Counted from the first letter of the stretch, positions 1-14,400 are shown. The stretch is DNA of 64,000 nucleotides from Nephromyces sp. MM_2019 (GCA_015657535.1 JADHZB010002110.1:45443-109442); one strand, 5' to 3'. A program made the numbers and translations. The notes: generated from the letters alone by a model not told the origin.

Positions 1-446
1 TTTAGCATATAAATTGACTTTGTGGAGATTTCTTTTATTGGCATGGAAGGTTGTGAGCTGCTGCTGAAGTTGCTGTAGATGTGGTAATTATCGAATTTTC
101 CCGACTTTTCAATGCCTATTAGCACTGTCATCGATGCCACTGCTGCAAGTGCCGTACTATACTTGTGACATGGTGGTGTGCTGTTCATGTGGATGCGAAT
201 TATCTTAGCACGAAGTACCACTTCTCGCAAGCGACAATGTGAAGACTTTTGAACCTGTTAGGATGCATGTTGGAATGCTCAGAGGATGTTACCATTACTT
301 TTTATTACATTCCTTGTGCTGTTGCTTCCTCAGACGATATCTGTATAGACAAGGAAGATCCATGAGTGTGCAACTACTCTGGCGTCCCCCGTAAAGTAAA
401 CTTCTAATTGAAATAAAGGCATTTATTTCTTTGTGGAAAAGTGTGT

Positions 447-648
447 GATGCTCTCTAGTTGAGATGTACATACACACACCGTACTCACTAGAAAAATATG
501 ATGCTCTCTAATTGGGATATGCACACATAATAAACTGAGAAAATATGATACTCTCTAATTGAGATGTGCATACACACACCGTACTCACTAGAAAAATACG
601 ATGCTCTCTAATTGAGATATAGACATACATAATAAACTGAAAATATAC
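447..648. repeat. Imperfect 100-bp tandem repeat made of two ~50-bp half units
   Basis: Two copies of a ~100-bp unit start at 447 and 547. Each unit has two related halves (447/500 and 547/600), all beginning with a GATRCTCTCTARTTGRGAT-like motif. The first half of each unit carries a short ACACACAC stretch and the phrase CGTACTCACTAG; the second half ends in AATAAACTGA. Copies differ by scattered substitutions and small indels, so this is an aged higher-order duplication. Function unknown. Confidence 0.85.
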
Positions 649-3600
649 CCCTTTGGAACTTTATGATTTCCATACTTCCCACAGTGTAAGAATGCTTGCA
701 TGCAGTCTTGACTTGAGTACATGATAAGTTAGTGCCAGTCTTCAATATTCCCAGCACCCGCTGGTGTGTATTAGGGGAAAACAACCCTAATGCGTCTGCA
801 ACTCGCCCCAGCTACTCGAAACCTACTCTTTTGCAAGGAGACTGGGTCGAGAGCTATACGCCATATTAAAGAAAGCTGTTTTACGCTGTTCCCCATAGAG
901 CCCCTATAAAGATGGGCTAAGCAGCTTACATTTAAGGGGCACTACAGCGAGCTAAGAAATTGCCAACCTTCAATGTGCAAATTTTCAAGACTGCTCAGAT
1001 CCTTCCTGTTTATAGCGAAGGGGTATAATGGGACCCCAAACTCAACAACAGGGGCAACTAATGGGGTCAGCCATGCTTGATTGCCATATTACACAACGGA
1101 GGAGAGTAATCAGCGGAATGCGTATTGCTGGAGTCGCGAATAAGAACCGCCGCGGCAGTTGCAGTTGCTTGATATGCTTACGTTTCGCTTATAGTGGTAA
1201 AGTATGTTCAAAATGATACTCTACGAAACCATTGCTGCTGAGAATCAAAGTATGCTCAACACGGCACTCCAGGAAACCTCTATTGCTTACAACTAAAATC
1301 CATTCAAAAGGGTACTCTACGCACCTCTGCACAGCACAATTGATGACGAGACCTTTGCATTGACTTCACCTGAACCATTGTTCACGCCACACCTGGAACA
1401 GGCGAAGGCATGGGATTAACCGTGAGTTACGTCAGCAAAAGCGGGCGTTTTTCTTGCATATTCTGATGCATCAACCAATCGTAAATTTCCTACTTCTGCC
1501 CCCGAAACCCTGTTTCGATTACAGTATCTCGGAAAAGCAAGTCATAAACAATAGACTTAGCCCTCTAGTCACCAAAAGATATACGCCAAGAGGCATAATA
1601 GTAGCACCTATCTGCATGACGCGCCGCTACGCGGCAAATACTAGAAATACTATAATCAAAAAGTAAACATCATCCATCATCTTGTTGCTCGCATTAAGCT
1701 ACGACAAAACTTCACACACGCCTCATTCCAACTTAACATCGGAACTTCAACGGGGAGCAAGCGCGCCGAATTTAGAAGGCCTATGTTGCGGCTTTTGAGC
1801 GCATCATACGTGACAACAAGAAATAAGTAAACTACTGAATATAGCGACCAGGAAAAACGCTTACACGAGAAACATGTTTGGGAAGATGTTCAAAAATAAG
1901 GGGCGAACCACATAGCACAGATATCACATGAAACCCACAGGATATGACCCAAGATAAACCTTAATTCGCCCCACGAAAGGAAAGGGTTTTATTAGGTTTA
2001 TACCAGCACTTGAACGCAATTTATATCACAATATTCTCATGAACAGCCAAACACTACGCTTGTATCTGCGTATCATATATAATATATTCTACCCAGCACC
2101 ATGAATTCAGCAATATTCTAAAATAAATATAAAAATAATTCTCGTAAACGGCGCAAATAACTACTTCATACCAGGAGAAGCAAGAACACATGCCAAAGCC
2201 CAAGGAACATTACAAAAACATGCAGACTTTTAAAAGGTATTATGGTATACCCCTTAACCCCTATATACATAGCTAGAAGATTCTCTATGTGGTGCCATAA
2301 TTTTCCAGGTAAAAAAAAATTTCAGTAGAGGCCGTAAAACGCCGTGGGCTTGCCCAAGACTGTCTAGATGGTAGCATATAAAATTAAGGGGAATCTCGTA
2401 GTACAAAATATGATGCGAAACTTCAAAAATTAAGAAAAATCAAAGAAAGCCAACAAATCTACCAAGCTCACACTTCCAAGATATATAGGTTCGTAGGCAC
2501 ACGCTAAATCGGTCCTTTAAAGTTCATGCGCAGGTTCTTATGACAACTAAATATACCATAGGTCGCCACCAGCACACACCCTCTAACACTACGACCATCG
2601 CAGCACATTCTGCTTCAAATTTTATGTGCAAGGTTCAAAACCAAACATATAATCCCCACATAAGACTCCCCACCTCAATCATATATAAGACAAAATTCAG
2701 ATGAGCTGCTTATCATGATCGCAGTAACACATGAAAGAAGTTACACTTAACTCGTAGTCACACGAACAGAGGACTACACTTGCAAAGAACGCATGCATAT
2801 CTACTGATTCCCTGATTGCATGATTACATGCCTTTACGTGCTAGTTTAAAGCATGGAACAATGCCGAACTACCAAATACGTAATATAGCTGCCCTAAACT
2901 TGTTTAATTCCAAAAAAAAAGAAGAGCCAATGAGAAATTTTGTCCACTTTCAACTAGTAACCATGATGCAAGTTCAGAGGACTACATATAAAAAGATACG
3001 TATGCGGATTGCAGTACCGCACTACGATGAAACTTAAGCAGAAGGCATAAATGAAAGTAAAAATTACCATAAAAACACTATATTAAGCATATCTATCCAC
3101 ATTAAAATAAACATAAAACACCGCAACGTTAGCCGAGCATGCACATGCCCAAAGTCGCAAACAAATACGCGTTTATATCATTATCACGAACATACCTAGG
3201 AACAAGTATCACAGACAGCTTTTTACTCAATAGACAACACCAACACGGTCACGTATACATCTTCTCGGTTCTCTCGAAAAAAACCTCTAAACATTACCAA
3301 AACCTCACCCCGCTAAGTCATGCAGGCGCGTCCACACTTTTTAGCTACTATTTAAGGCATTCCAAGTTAGGATGAAACACTGTTACCACATACACTTCTA
3401 AACACTATAAAATGATATCTCATGACAGAAGTAGCAAACGATTAATAGGGCATGCAAACCAACACAAATAAGAAGCAGAAATATAATGGAAGCATTAAGA
3501 GATGTTTCCTCCTCACGTCGAAATAAGAAATTTTCAATTCTCAAAGGAGATATAGCCAACGCGAGCAAACATAAAACAGGCTACGGGCTCTTCTTAATCC

Positions 3601-4385
3601 GCTATAGTTAAAAAAAGGCTCACACATGCGCGGAGGCTATAACGAGCTACGCATTTACATGCATTATCCCCGCTAGAGTGTCACATTATGCATATACATA
3701 TATATACGCGCTCGGTGATAAAAAGGCAACTTCAAGAAACTACAGTAGCTACGGTAAAGCGAGCCATGCACACAACACAAAGGCATATCCAGAGGTCAAA
3801 ACATGTACAAACGCCCATATGCCACTACTTTGGTGAGAAATGAGCACATAAGCCTTTACACATTTATTAGAAAGTAAGAGCTTATCACGCACACACGCGC
3901 ATCACATATATCTAGAAAGTGTGCGCGTACAATCTGCAGACTAGGAGCGTACTTTTTATCAAGTAAACACACATTTTTTAAGCTGACAAGCATTACGAAC
4001 CTATATACCCCCCTATAGGGGAAGGGAGGTGGTAATTGAGTTCAACATTTAAACATATATCTAGTAGACGAATTCCACACATTTTGGGTGATATCATCTC
4101 TAGATCCCATAATAGATAAGGCATATAAACTTGACTCCGCAGAATGCATATTTTCTAGGGATTTTTGATTCCATTATTTTTCCTTCCAAGGTGCTAGCAG
4201 AAGCATCTACGGAATTCTTATAAAGAATCAAGGTCCTTTACCAATAAACAAGCATCGTAAACGAGCCTAAGCTTTACTTCTAAACGTTTCTCAGCGTAAG
4301 GAATTAAATCTTTGGTAATCAAGATTTCCTTCAATAAATAATTAGAGAATTTGATCCATTATATAGTCAAATTGTGCCGAGCAGC
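649..4385. other. Unassigned stretch, no gene recognised
   Basis: AT-rich sequence with only short open frames (up to about 78 codons) on either strand. I found no recognisable domain, tRNA or rRNA, and no set of exons whose splice phases agree. The first 446 bases of the window likewise show nothing I can assign. Small unrecognised exons cannot be excluded. Confidence 0.5.
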
Positions 4386-6397
4386 TTAAATGCGCTCCAG
4401 TTTATCTGCCACGACTTGTTTGTTCTGCTTTCGCAGTTGATCCCTTTCAAACGTCTTGTAATCGAAATCGCAATCGTGTGTATCGTGATAACGATGGGAA
4501 CTGCAGAAAGTATATCCGCATCGGCACTGAAAACCTAACAAACCAACCTTTTTATTGCATTTCCAGCATTTTGATACATTGACCTGAAAACAAAGAGTTT
4601 GTGAGTGAAAATGAAGAATATACGTAAAACCAATCTAGGGACGGCTTGATGATTAAGACTGGAAATTATTACCAGTTTTTTCTTATGTAGGCGAAACTTG
4701 AGAGAAGAAAGTTCCGTTAATAAAATCAGTACTTTTTTTACAAGAAAATGCATCAGAAAATATATGCAGTTTAGCGTAAAGAATGGCTGAGATAAACAAC
4801 TTGAAGCAGCAAAGGCGAAAAGACATGTGAAAAAACTATCGGGATGACGTATGGAAATATCGACTAAGTAACCTAGTACCTGAGCAACTACAAGGCTAAG
4901 TAAACCCCTCAAAAATATGTCGCGGAGAAAAACAAAATAAAGTTATACCGACGGTATTGGGTAATCTATCCATATCTAGCCAGGGAAAAACTATTAAAGA
5001 AAACATACCTACACACTACAACTTTATAGGTTAACCACCACTGCCATAGGGGATAACCTACTTTAGAAATCATTACAGGTCTCATCTATTAAAGTAACGC
5101 TAACCAGAAGAGGGATAAACACAACTTTATTCAGTAAACACAGGAATAAAAAGCACACATAGACACAACACACCAACCCCCGATAACTCGCACTCTAAAA
5201 AATACCTAAAAACTCTTTATTTCTATTCTTTCTAATCAATATATTATTCTTTGATAAGCACATACAGAACAATAAAAATAAGACGATTTAATACTCAATA
5301 TTTCTACACTATAACCTCTAACCTGTTTCACTCTGGGAACATCTTCCTCTGATACCGTATTTACGCCATTCCTACTAAGCACTTCCCCCCCTACTTTATC
5401 TTCCCCACCAACCCCCAAGGCTCCACCAGAAGACAGGCTTGCACTCTTACTGCAGTCACATGATTCATCCAAACGATTTTCCCCACTTTTATCCCCCACT
5501 CCTACAAAATCTGTGCTAGACGAAGCCCCCTCATTCCCAGTCAATGCAGAAGGCCTGCCAGTTCTTACTCCGGTGGCAGATGAAGAAGAGGAAGGAGAAA
5601 CTGATGGGTTTTCATCAGCTAGTATGGCAGCTGATGAAGTTGAAGAAGATAGAGGGATAGGGGTAGTAGTACAGTCTCCTCCTGACGTGCTGATAGATGG
5701 GTGGCTAGAATTGCTTGGAGTAGGGAAGGTGCTATGAGGAGTGCTAGTTACTGCTTGGCTGCTAGTTGAAGGCTTACTGACACTGCCGTTTGATAGTTCA
5801 TTCTTTGACATAAACTCATGATAGCACTTAGAGCATAAATTTTGATTAGCTGGATTACCATAAAACCCACAATTGTTGGCGCACAGGCTGGGCCGACTCT
5901 GAAGAAATTAATCACGAATGAGAATTGTCTGAGGGTCCAATATCTTACTCTAAAACTGCCAGCATGATAGTGCATGCTGAAAAACATCTACACAGACACT
6001 TTTCCACCTTAGCCAGAAAAGCAGAGAAAAAGCAAAAAACACCACTTCAAAAAAAAGTAAGATTAGGGATGCAAAAACCCTAGAGCTGAACTGCATCCCA
6101 AGTGCGAAATGACAAAACTCGCGCAATAAATAGTAACTAAAAGAAGGGAAAAAATCCATATACAGCAGATGAAACTGATATACACAGAGATAAAGTAAAA
6201 AAGACGATATATACACAAAGTCAGTATCGCGAAATCTTCTCATTCCGGCACACCATCACCATTTCAGCATCAGTATTTAGAAAATGGCACTAACTACAAA
6301 AAAAAAGCCGCACACATTCTTTCATTATGCAAGAAATAAGAATTCAAAGCTTCTATTAAAAAAAACCAACCTGTTGCTCCTTTTGCTCAGAATTCAT
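4386..6397 (-). CDS. A20/AN1 zinc-finger protein (ZFAND5/6, stress-associated protein type), 3 exons
   Basis: Exons on the minus strand are 6371-6397, 5323-5898 and 4386-4583; all junctions are phase 0 with GT..AG ends, giving 266 aa. Residues 15-34 form an A20 finger, C-x3-C-x11-C-x2-C (CANNCGFYGNP...LCSKC). Residues 207-239 form an AN1 finger, C-x2-C-x10-C-x-C-x4-C-x2-H-x5-H-x-C, and the C-terminus VVADKLERI matches the usual family ending. In this family A20 fingers bind ubiquitin, and members act in stress responses and proteasome-related degradation. The linker (about 35-201) is Ser/Thr/Gly-rich, low complexity and much longer than in typical ~210-aa members. The start is the ATG at 6397, placing nine residues before the A20 exon, as in relatives. 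Identification is firm; the precise role is inferred from the family. Confidence 0.93.
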
Positions 6398-9034
6398 CTT
6401 GCTTATCGTAAAATTTGTGAGAAAAGGTGATATTCTCCGAGAGGATATAAGCCGCCGTCTAAGCGTCTTCCCTCTGTATAAACCACTTCAAAAAAAAGAT
6501 CTTTTTACAGACCAAACTGAGGACCATACAAAAAAAAAGAAAATTACACCGCATAGCAAGGGAATTGTACCATATATATTGATGATAGTTCCGCAAGTAA
6601 TACACCACGTTGGGTATAGGCAGTAACACAAAAATCCGTGAAGGCCTTCTTACTAATTAGCATAACCAGTAAAACTATTCCTCAGTTGAAATAATAAATA
6701 TATATTTTCCCTTCGTTGCAGAAACCAAACAGGCAAAGCTCTTCCAAGGAAAGAGGTTAAAAATTTTCAGTGAAACGACATAAAACTAAGCCGAATCGAT
6801 TGCGAAGAAAATGTGAAAACACAAAACTTCCTGGAGTCGCCAGAAAAATGATTTCAAGAAATTAAAAGATTAAGGAAACAAGACTTAAAAGATGGTTCAA
6901 AAATAAATGAAACTTCGGATTTATCTTCGCTGTATTTCAGTGAAATTTTTCTCCAAGAAACGCATAATAAAAATTAACAATTAAATAGACATGGAAAGAC
7001 AAGTAATACTTATGAGGGAAATAATACGAGATTTTACTAGCATAAACAACTACAAAAAGACTTCAATAACTTCCTCCCTTGATATTACACTAAAGCAAAC
7101 CCAATTTCACACAAGAAATATTCCGATAAAAAAAAAAAAACTTTCAAACTACTCAATAGTGAAGCACGAAAAAAAAATAGCGCAACATAAAAACAAACAT
7201 GAAGCACTTAAAAAGGTGCAACCAATAGAAAAAACCAGCAGTAGAAACGTGAAAGGCAGATTCCTAACACACGGTTAAAAATAAGGAACGCAACATACAA
7301 GGCAAATTTATAAGCACGTTATTCACACTCAAGCCAATGGCATAAAAGCAAAAGTATTCCATGCGAAAATGCATACATAACTTCTAATAGCAAAAGCAGC
7401 CTCAGTGTGACTAATGCTTCATCTCTAAATATTCTTTTTCAATGAAAAAAGACGTCTTTTCTCCATCAAAAACATCAAAAAATAGTGCTACACAAAGTAC
7501 CATGATATACCATAAAAAAATAAAACGCAAATATTCATAAATTAGCCAGCCAAAAATCGCAGTACACAAACAAAACTCTGCTCTATCTAATGAAACAGAT
7601 CTCGTCACCAAAAGATAATACAACACGAAGTTATAGCGGTATCAGGGTAAAAGTCACCTACATATCAAAAGCTCTACAATTACTAACCAAATACGTTGAA
7701 ATGAAAAACCCACAAACTGCCAGTAGCGGCATAAAATGAGCCGTTAGTCCAAGCAAAGAACCAAATTGTAACACCAGGAGAATGCAAAAGCGTCTAAATG
7801 GAAACAAACGTGCAACACGTAGCGGCAGGCACTAATCAGCTGTTAAACACATACACATTACCACAAGATACTGTCAAAGTTGGCACCCCACTGTCGCACA
7901 CTTTACAGGCACACTTCATCTATAAACAACCCCAAAGTGCCAAACAGTTATTGTGAGAAACATTCAGTGCATCAACAGAAAGACACTCGCATACACGTAC
8001 AAATGCCTTTGCACAGCTACACAGTATCTACTTCAGAGGAATCAAAATATCAATACAAATTAAAAATGGCACCTCTTTTCACAACACTTCGCACGCATTA
8101 CTGACCCCCTCGTTCACAAAAAACGCTACTATGTTGGTGGGAGTACCACATAAGTAAATCAAAAGACCTCTGTCCCTCACTGACGAGGTGATACAGCCCT
8201 TGCATTCATCTAATAGAAAAAACCGTGTCAAACCTACACTACACTATTCCTTAGAACAGTATCTGAGCAACTTCCCACACTTTGAGTAATGAGTAAAAAA
8301 AGCTATACTCGTCCCCCTCAGCATCCTATCTATCCTCCCTCCGACGTCATGAACATACCCTTTATAATAAAATATCCCCCCACTATCTGTTAACTGTACA
8401 TACTACTCCCCACCCTGACACTTTGCGTTGAAAAAAACCACAAAAACAACGAAATTTTTTCAACTAGACTATCCCAGAAAAGGGGGCGAGCTCTTCCTTC
8501 TATTATACGGTACAGAGGGATTTACGCTACAATCAAACGATGGACACTTTTATACTAAACCGCCTATAATTTTGAAATGCTGCTGTCAAATAGAGGCGGG
8601 TTGCGAGGTGTGTTTGGGCTGGGGGAGGAAACCTAACTTCCGGGATATATTCCGTATTTGGGGCAACGTGACTGGCATAGGTGGTGCGCAGCTGTGAGGT
8701 TGGCTTTACGAATAGTAAGCACTAGGAGCTAACACCGCGGCACTGAATGTGGGGGGGATAGGCCCGTGAATCGAGAGGTATGGCGCCCTATCGGCAACAG
8801 TAATACTACAGAGTGCGCATATAATAACAAGGCCGATCTTTTGCTTAGGTGTCGGCGCCGTGGGTGGTTGACCATGGGCACAAAAGCTAGGGCTAGTGTG
8901 TTGCTTGCTAGGATGATACTAGATAGTGCAACAACACAGCGGCATGCGACAGGGAATTACGTCACGAGTGTACACGCGTAACTGCAGCTTGCGTTGTGAC
9001 ATGCACGGTTTCGTATATTGCGACTGAATATTTT
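6398..9034. other. Unassigned stretch upstream of the zinc-finger gene
   Basis: AT-rich with many A runs up to about 8.4 kb, then a more GC-rich, G-run-containing patch (about 8.5-8.8 kb). The longest plus-strand frame here, 8428-8697 (89 codons), has no recognisable motif and no partner exon. Nothing else can be supported. Confidence 0.45.
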
Positions 9035-9206
9035 ATTCAGGAGATTATTTGCTGCAAAAGTGAAGTTGTTTTATTGACAGCACACACTCATAATAGATGT
9101 ATTGCAGCTACAGAAGTTGCATTCAGGAGATTATTTGCTGCAAAAGTGAAGTTGTTTTATTGACAGCACACACTCATAATAGATGTATTGCAGCTACAGA
9201 AGTTGC
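9035..9206. repeat. Perfect 86-bp tandem duplication
   Basis: Bases 9035-9120 are repeated without a mismatch at 9121-9206. The unit begins ATTCAGGAGATTATTTGC and ends CTACAGAAGTTGC; identity stops at 9207. Complete identity means the duplication is recent or an assembly artefact. No gene is recognised around it. Confidence 0.95.
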
Positions 9207-11116
9207 AAGAGACAGCACCTCGGGTGACGAACTCATGGAGGCGATACAATTCGCGGTTGAGCTATGAATTCTTAGCTACCTATAGAATAAACGCATGTAT
9301 GCTATGGCGAAAGCTTGGCACGGCATTAAAGTGCGGATATTGAACTATATTTAACGGGTGCACAACCAATCTTGAGCACACCATATTTGCGGTTGTAAAA
9401 GCACCACTATTGATTGGTAACGCAGGCTAATCAGTTTGTGTGCCATAGAGTAGTAAAGGCGACTGAAGGGGCTACCGGGAGGAGGGCTAAAACTTTACCC
9501 TGCAAATATAGTGACTTTTATAGCCAAAAGTGGAGTGCGAGGCCCTCCTACCCTTGTATATTATGGCAGAAGTACTGACTAAGTCGCTTGTGGGGACTTG
9601 GTTACATTGACTTACAGATACTATGGGCTATGATAGTAGTTGCATTTTAAGCTATAACGTAACTCCTAGTTATCACTGGCACCATGCAACGCGCCATTCA
9701 TACGGGCAACCGAAAAAATGCTTATGTGAAGACCAACAAGGTGATACTTCACGGTGGTCATTCGCTTACAAGTTTATCATCAGCAGCCTTTCGCAGCTTC
9801 AAAGCAATCGTGATGAGACATATGCATAAATACGGATTTGCTGGTCTTATATTAGACCCAATTTAAAGATAGGAAAGGAGGCACGCTTTTGAGCAATGAA
9901 TTTGCTACCTGATAGCATACTTGTGAATCATTGCCTGAGCCTACGATAGGTTCAAACTCTAGCTTGCAGCAAAGAACAGTGCGATATACTCGCGGAAGAT
10001 TTTACGCTATCCGCAAGTATGAGAATCGTGAATACTATAGTCCTGAGTAATACGTAACACCTCAGATGGAACTGCTCTTTCACTCTTTCTTAAGAGGAAA
10101 CACATACCTTGCTTTTACAAGCCATGAAATTCTTTTTTATTATCATAACTAAATGTATGGTTGACTCCAGATAATATCTTACGACACAGTTAGCGTGCAT
10201 AATAATATGGGCTGGCTAGGCCGAGATCAATTTGGCTAATCGATCAGTCTCATTGTTATAACTGAGAAATGGGCAACTCCAAGAAAGGAATGAGCAATGC
10301 AGAGGCAGAAAATTGTTCCCACTATTCTAATTCGTTCTTTCTTCTCACCTGCACTTTGTTAATACCGGAGCCTCGGACCTAGTGTTATAAGCGGATGCTT
10401 GCGAGATTTCTACGCTGTCCTTGTACGACATAGTCTAGACACAGGAATACACATTCTTAAGTCAAACAAAAAGTTATGCCGTATTACTGAATTGTACTAT
10501 AAGCTTTTCAGTAAAAATAGAGAATATGAAACTTGATATGGCGTGTGAGAAATCTCCTAGAGATATATACACCATAATATTGATGATATCGATAATGATA
10601 CTATACAAGATTCTCTTGTAGCTACGTAGCACGCTACATGGGAGCTGTGCCCCCCAGCAGTCGCATAAGGGAGCTTCTGTTAAAGATAGTAGCGTATGTG
10701 GGAAAGAACAACCATGCCAGGGGTCAGCTTCACTACTATTGCTAAGCTACAGTGGTTTCTTACTCACAGCCCATACCCAATGTATATTCGACCCAAACGG
10801 TGTATAGTAATGCTGTAGAATAGAAATCTCAATAAAACAGAGTTATTGTCTCCAAAAGATTCTATATAAAGTCTTCCTGCCGCTTTTACCGGTTTATAGT
10901 AGCCACACATTTGCAACTCCCTCGTAGCATTGACAGTATACAATAAGTGCATCCATTTTAATGAAGACGTGCAGTCATGACATATCACACGGTTATTAGT
11001 AGTTTTACTCTGGAGGAGTGCACTCATGAGATAGCATGTCGCAATCTGATCAATAAATACGCCAGCTTAACCAAATTTTTGAATAATTCAAAGAAGTAAA
11101 TTCTACTGATTTCTTG
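9207..11116. other. Unassigned stretch
   Basis: Mixed-composition sequence with only short frames on both strands and no recognisable domain. A GGTTCAAACTC string near 9950 resembles a tRNA T-loop, but no acceptor or anticodon stem could be built around it. Confidence 0.4.
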
Positions 11117-11413
11117 TTATAAACATTTCAGCTCACCCGCTCTACTAATCAAGGAGTCGGTGAAGTTCTTCAGGTTTTCCTGTAAAAACAAAATTCCATT
11201 TAGGATTGAATTAAGCTTGATTCCACCAAAGTGTGCCCCGTAGCTATTTACATCATTTAGAAAACTAAAGCTACCGTTATTAAACAACCCTAACTTGATA
11301 ATTGCCCTTCTACTTGGTATTTGTTTTAAGTCTTTCTCAAAATACATTACTTGCTCTCCTTGTAGTACTTCGTGCTGAGCATCGAAACTTTTTTCGTACT
11401 GCGCGACATAAAT
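11117..11413 (-). CDS. Candidate terminal exons of an unrecognised coiled-coil gene
   Basis: Two 63-nt pieces on the minus strand, 11351-11413 and 11117-11179, each keep frame and are separated by an intron with a GTAATG donor and a TTTTTACAG acceptor. They encode 21 residues (IYVAQYEKSFDAQHEVLQGEQ less its last residue is the core) and then 20 residues beginning ENLKNFTDSLISR, followed by a TAA stop. Both are polar and helix-prone, and both junctions are phase 0, as in the gene at 44985-46489. Upstream exons were not resolved; the open stretch 11659-11831 on the same strand could belong to it. No family is recognised. Confidence 0.35.
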   Translation of the reverse strand: MYVAQYEKSFDAQHEVLQGEQVMYFEKDLKQIPSRRAIIKLGLFNNGSFSFLNDVNSYGAHFGGIKLNSILNGILFLQENLKNFTDSLISRAGELKCL

Positions 11414-14400
11414 CTATATGTACTCTACCGGCGGAATTTTTTTCCATGGAAAATGTGGCTATGCGATGGATAGTGCTTTAAATTAGAAATTCATTATGCT
11501 CTATGTGTTAATCTTCTGATTATCTCCTCTACCGACTTGAGTCCCACCTGAGGTACTACTTATTTCATCTTACCCTACCTGTTCTTAATAAATCACTCTT
11601 AAGGTACTTAATTATATTCTTACACATTGAAGTCAACGAATTTTCTTAGCAAATCACTCTACCTGAAGGAGATTGACCCCACTGCAAGCAGTTTCGTCGT
11701 AATGTATTTATGAAGGTGCCACTCGTCATCAACCCGAAAACATTTTCGTGGAGCTAATGTATCATCTGGTTTCATTCCCTTTCTCAAAGAATTTCTTTGC
11801 TTTCTTGAAATGGTACAATATCCAGAGCTTCTGCAGAGTAATCGTAGGGGCCGCAATTAGGTGTACATGAAGAATTAGTATGACACACTAGACGGCGCTA
11901 ATAACGCACGATATACATAGTTAACGCATAGAAAATTCTTTAGGAGAATCTTAGAAAAATTAATTCGTATTACTATCACCTTAATCCACAGTGTGTCGTT
12001 AATTTGGCTAACATGTATGATGTAGAGAAATGGTGGCAGGCTGGACTATGAAGTTAGAGCTGACTTAGAAGACATACACTAGAAATCGATTACGTGAATA
12101 AACGGGCAATCATTGGAGCTCACCACGTGAATTGAGCGAACTAGATTTATGCATGAAAGTAATGCAACTGTACCCAATCACCATGTTTTTGTGCAATGGG
12201 GTGAGTTGTTTTATACCTTATTAATCTTTTATAATTTAAAGGTGCTTACCTCAACACATGTGACTATCAATTACTGCCGCTTTTTCCTGGTTGAAAAGCC
12301 ATTTGATTTGCCGCATGATCAAAATAGACCTGATCGGCGATGTGCTACTTAATTATTCGCCATCACCACAGGAATATCACAACATTATTTTATGCGTGTG
12401 AGGAGCGCCACATTCTAGGCATAGCAAAAAAAATTAGTGTTTGCTACCCCCCCGCGTATGCACGTTGTGTGACTTCCACGCTTGTCCTTCTCTGAGTTAT
12501 TATTAATACGAAATAGACGTGTATTATTCCCGTGTAGGAGCAAAATAGCTATAATTGATTCAGCAAACCAAGCGACACTTTGAGCATCGTGTGTATAGTT
12601 CAGCGCCTCCCACACAAAAAGCGGCGTAAGCGAAGTTGTTACCTTATGTGGTTGTACGTATGGCAACGAAGCGACATTCCAGTGCCGAACAGGCGTGCTG
12701 GCTGCGTGCTCGCTGCATCAATGAACAGGTTAAATGCAATGGGGTGCACTGATGTTTTCTATGCTCCTTGTGGAGTCTTCTAGATTCGTTAAGACGCTTT
12801 TGCAGATAGTGTATAGCCTAGAGCATGAAAATTCTAGAATTATGAAGGTAAGCTGATAATATTGCGAACAGTATTTCGTCAGTTAATGGAGAGAGTAATG
12901 AAATGCAATGAGTAGGATATGCCTATGATTTCTCTTCTTCGTGGTGCTGCTATATTCTATAACATCGATTTAAGACTAATTTTGAATTTCTGCCCGTGGC
13001 GGCCTGGATTAGCTACCGCATGTCGAAAAAATATAATTAAAAAACATTTTCGTTGGGTAAAAGAACTTCCTCCACGTATATACCCTTATTTTAAGAGCTT
13101 TTGTTTTGTAGGTGGCGTTATTTTCTGATGAATTTTGTGGTTTAAAGTTCTGCTCTGTCGATTGAGGGGGGCCGTAATAAGATCTTAAAGAGCTAGAGGG
13201 TGGAATATACAGGTAAGGTAGGCGCAATTGCTTGATAGTCGGAGCGCGGTTTGCGGAGTGTAATTACATGTTCAAACCAGCGCACACTAGTAGGCTAAAG
13301 GCCATTCGTCACAGGGTGTGCCGTGCGCGTGGGGAACTTGGCAAATTTCCCTGGGCTGGACTCTAGGTGGTATTGATCTTCTCTTAGATTAGGCTGCACA
13401 GCGAGACTAGTTCGCACATGCCGTTCAACATGGTAGCGAAGGGCATAACCCGCCTAAGGGCAATATGCTATAGCTACTAAACTTGTGCAATTTAATGTGG
13501 GTAAAATAGTACAAGAGCTAAAGGTATATGATGCCACGGCACAAGTTATGCAAGTAATGTGGCTATATCGTGCTGTATTGCTGACTTAATAACATGAAAT
13601 ATATAAATTCCTTTGAATACCACGTTATAAAATTAAGGACTTCGGGACATAAGGCTGATAATATACACGCTAGCAAATCTAACTATGCATAATATGTGCT
13701 GCGTGGCTATCTTCATATACTAGCATGCATACCTATTATGAGACTTCATGGTGTAAAGTCAGTTGAGAAATCGGGTCATTAAAGAACCGAGGGTGAAAGA
13801 GCGTCAGAGCAATATAGTGATAGCGTTTTATAACTGCAGCTGGTGGGTAAATGAGGGGTCCTAAGGCAACCTATGAAATAGTCTTGACCATCGAAAACTC
13901 CACTTCAGCGTTGATGAATTAAGCAGTATTCGTGAGCGTGCAGCTTAATGATCTATTATAAGGTGGTCAAGAAAAGCTTTAGAAGGCAGAGTATTCGCTA
14001 CTATAGTGCGGCAGGTTCCTCAGTTTCTTCCCATATGAGTCCAGCGTAATATACAAAGAAGTAAGCCTTCCCTCATCGACGCAGGTACTACATAGACGCC
14101 ATTTAGCTAACAGCTGTGCACGATTATTATAAGCATCGCAGAAAAAAAAGGGCCGCCCTTCGTAAGGCTAGAAATGCGTTCGGCAGGCTGTCTGTGCCCA
14201 CGAAAATTGTGTTGGGTGGATTGACGCGTGCAGAGTGTTATTCCTTTAAACATTTACATCCAAAGCTGCAATTTTAGCTGGTAGCTAAGGCTTCAAGAAA
14301 CAACTCTGAGCCTGCTGACAAACGCTACCGTCAATCACAATACTTAAATGACAGCCGCCGCATGATTTAGCCACAATCATGAGCTAAGAGTAATTTCCTG

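Noticed and set aside
9940..9975. tRNA-like T-loop string GGTTCAAACTC
   Set aside because: No acceptor, D or anticodon stem could be paired around it.
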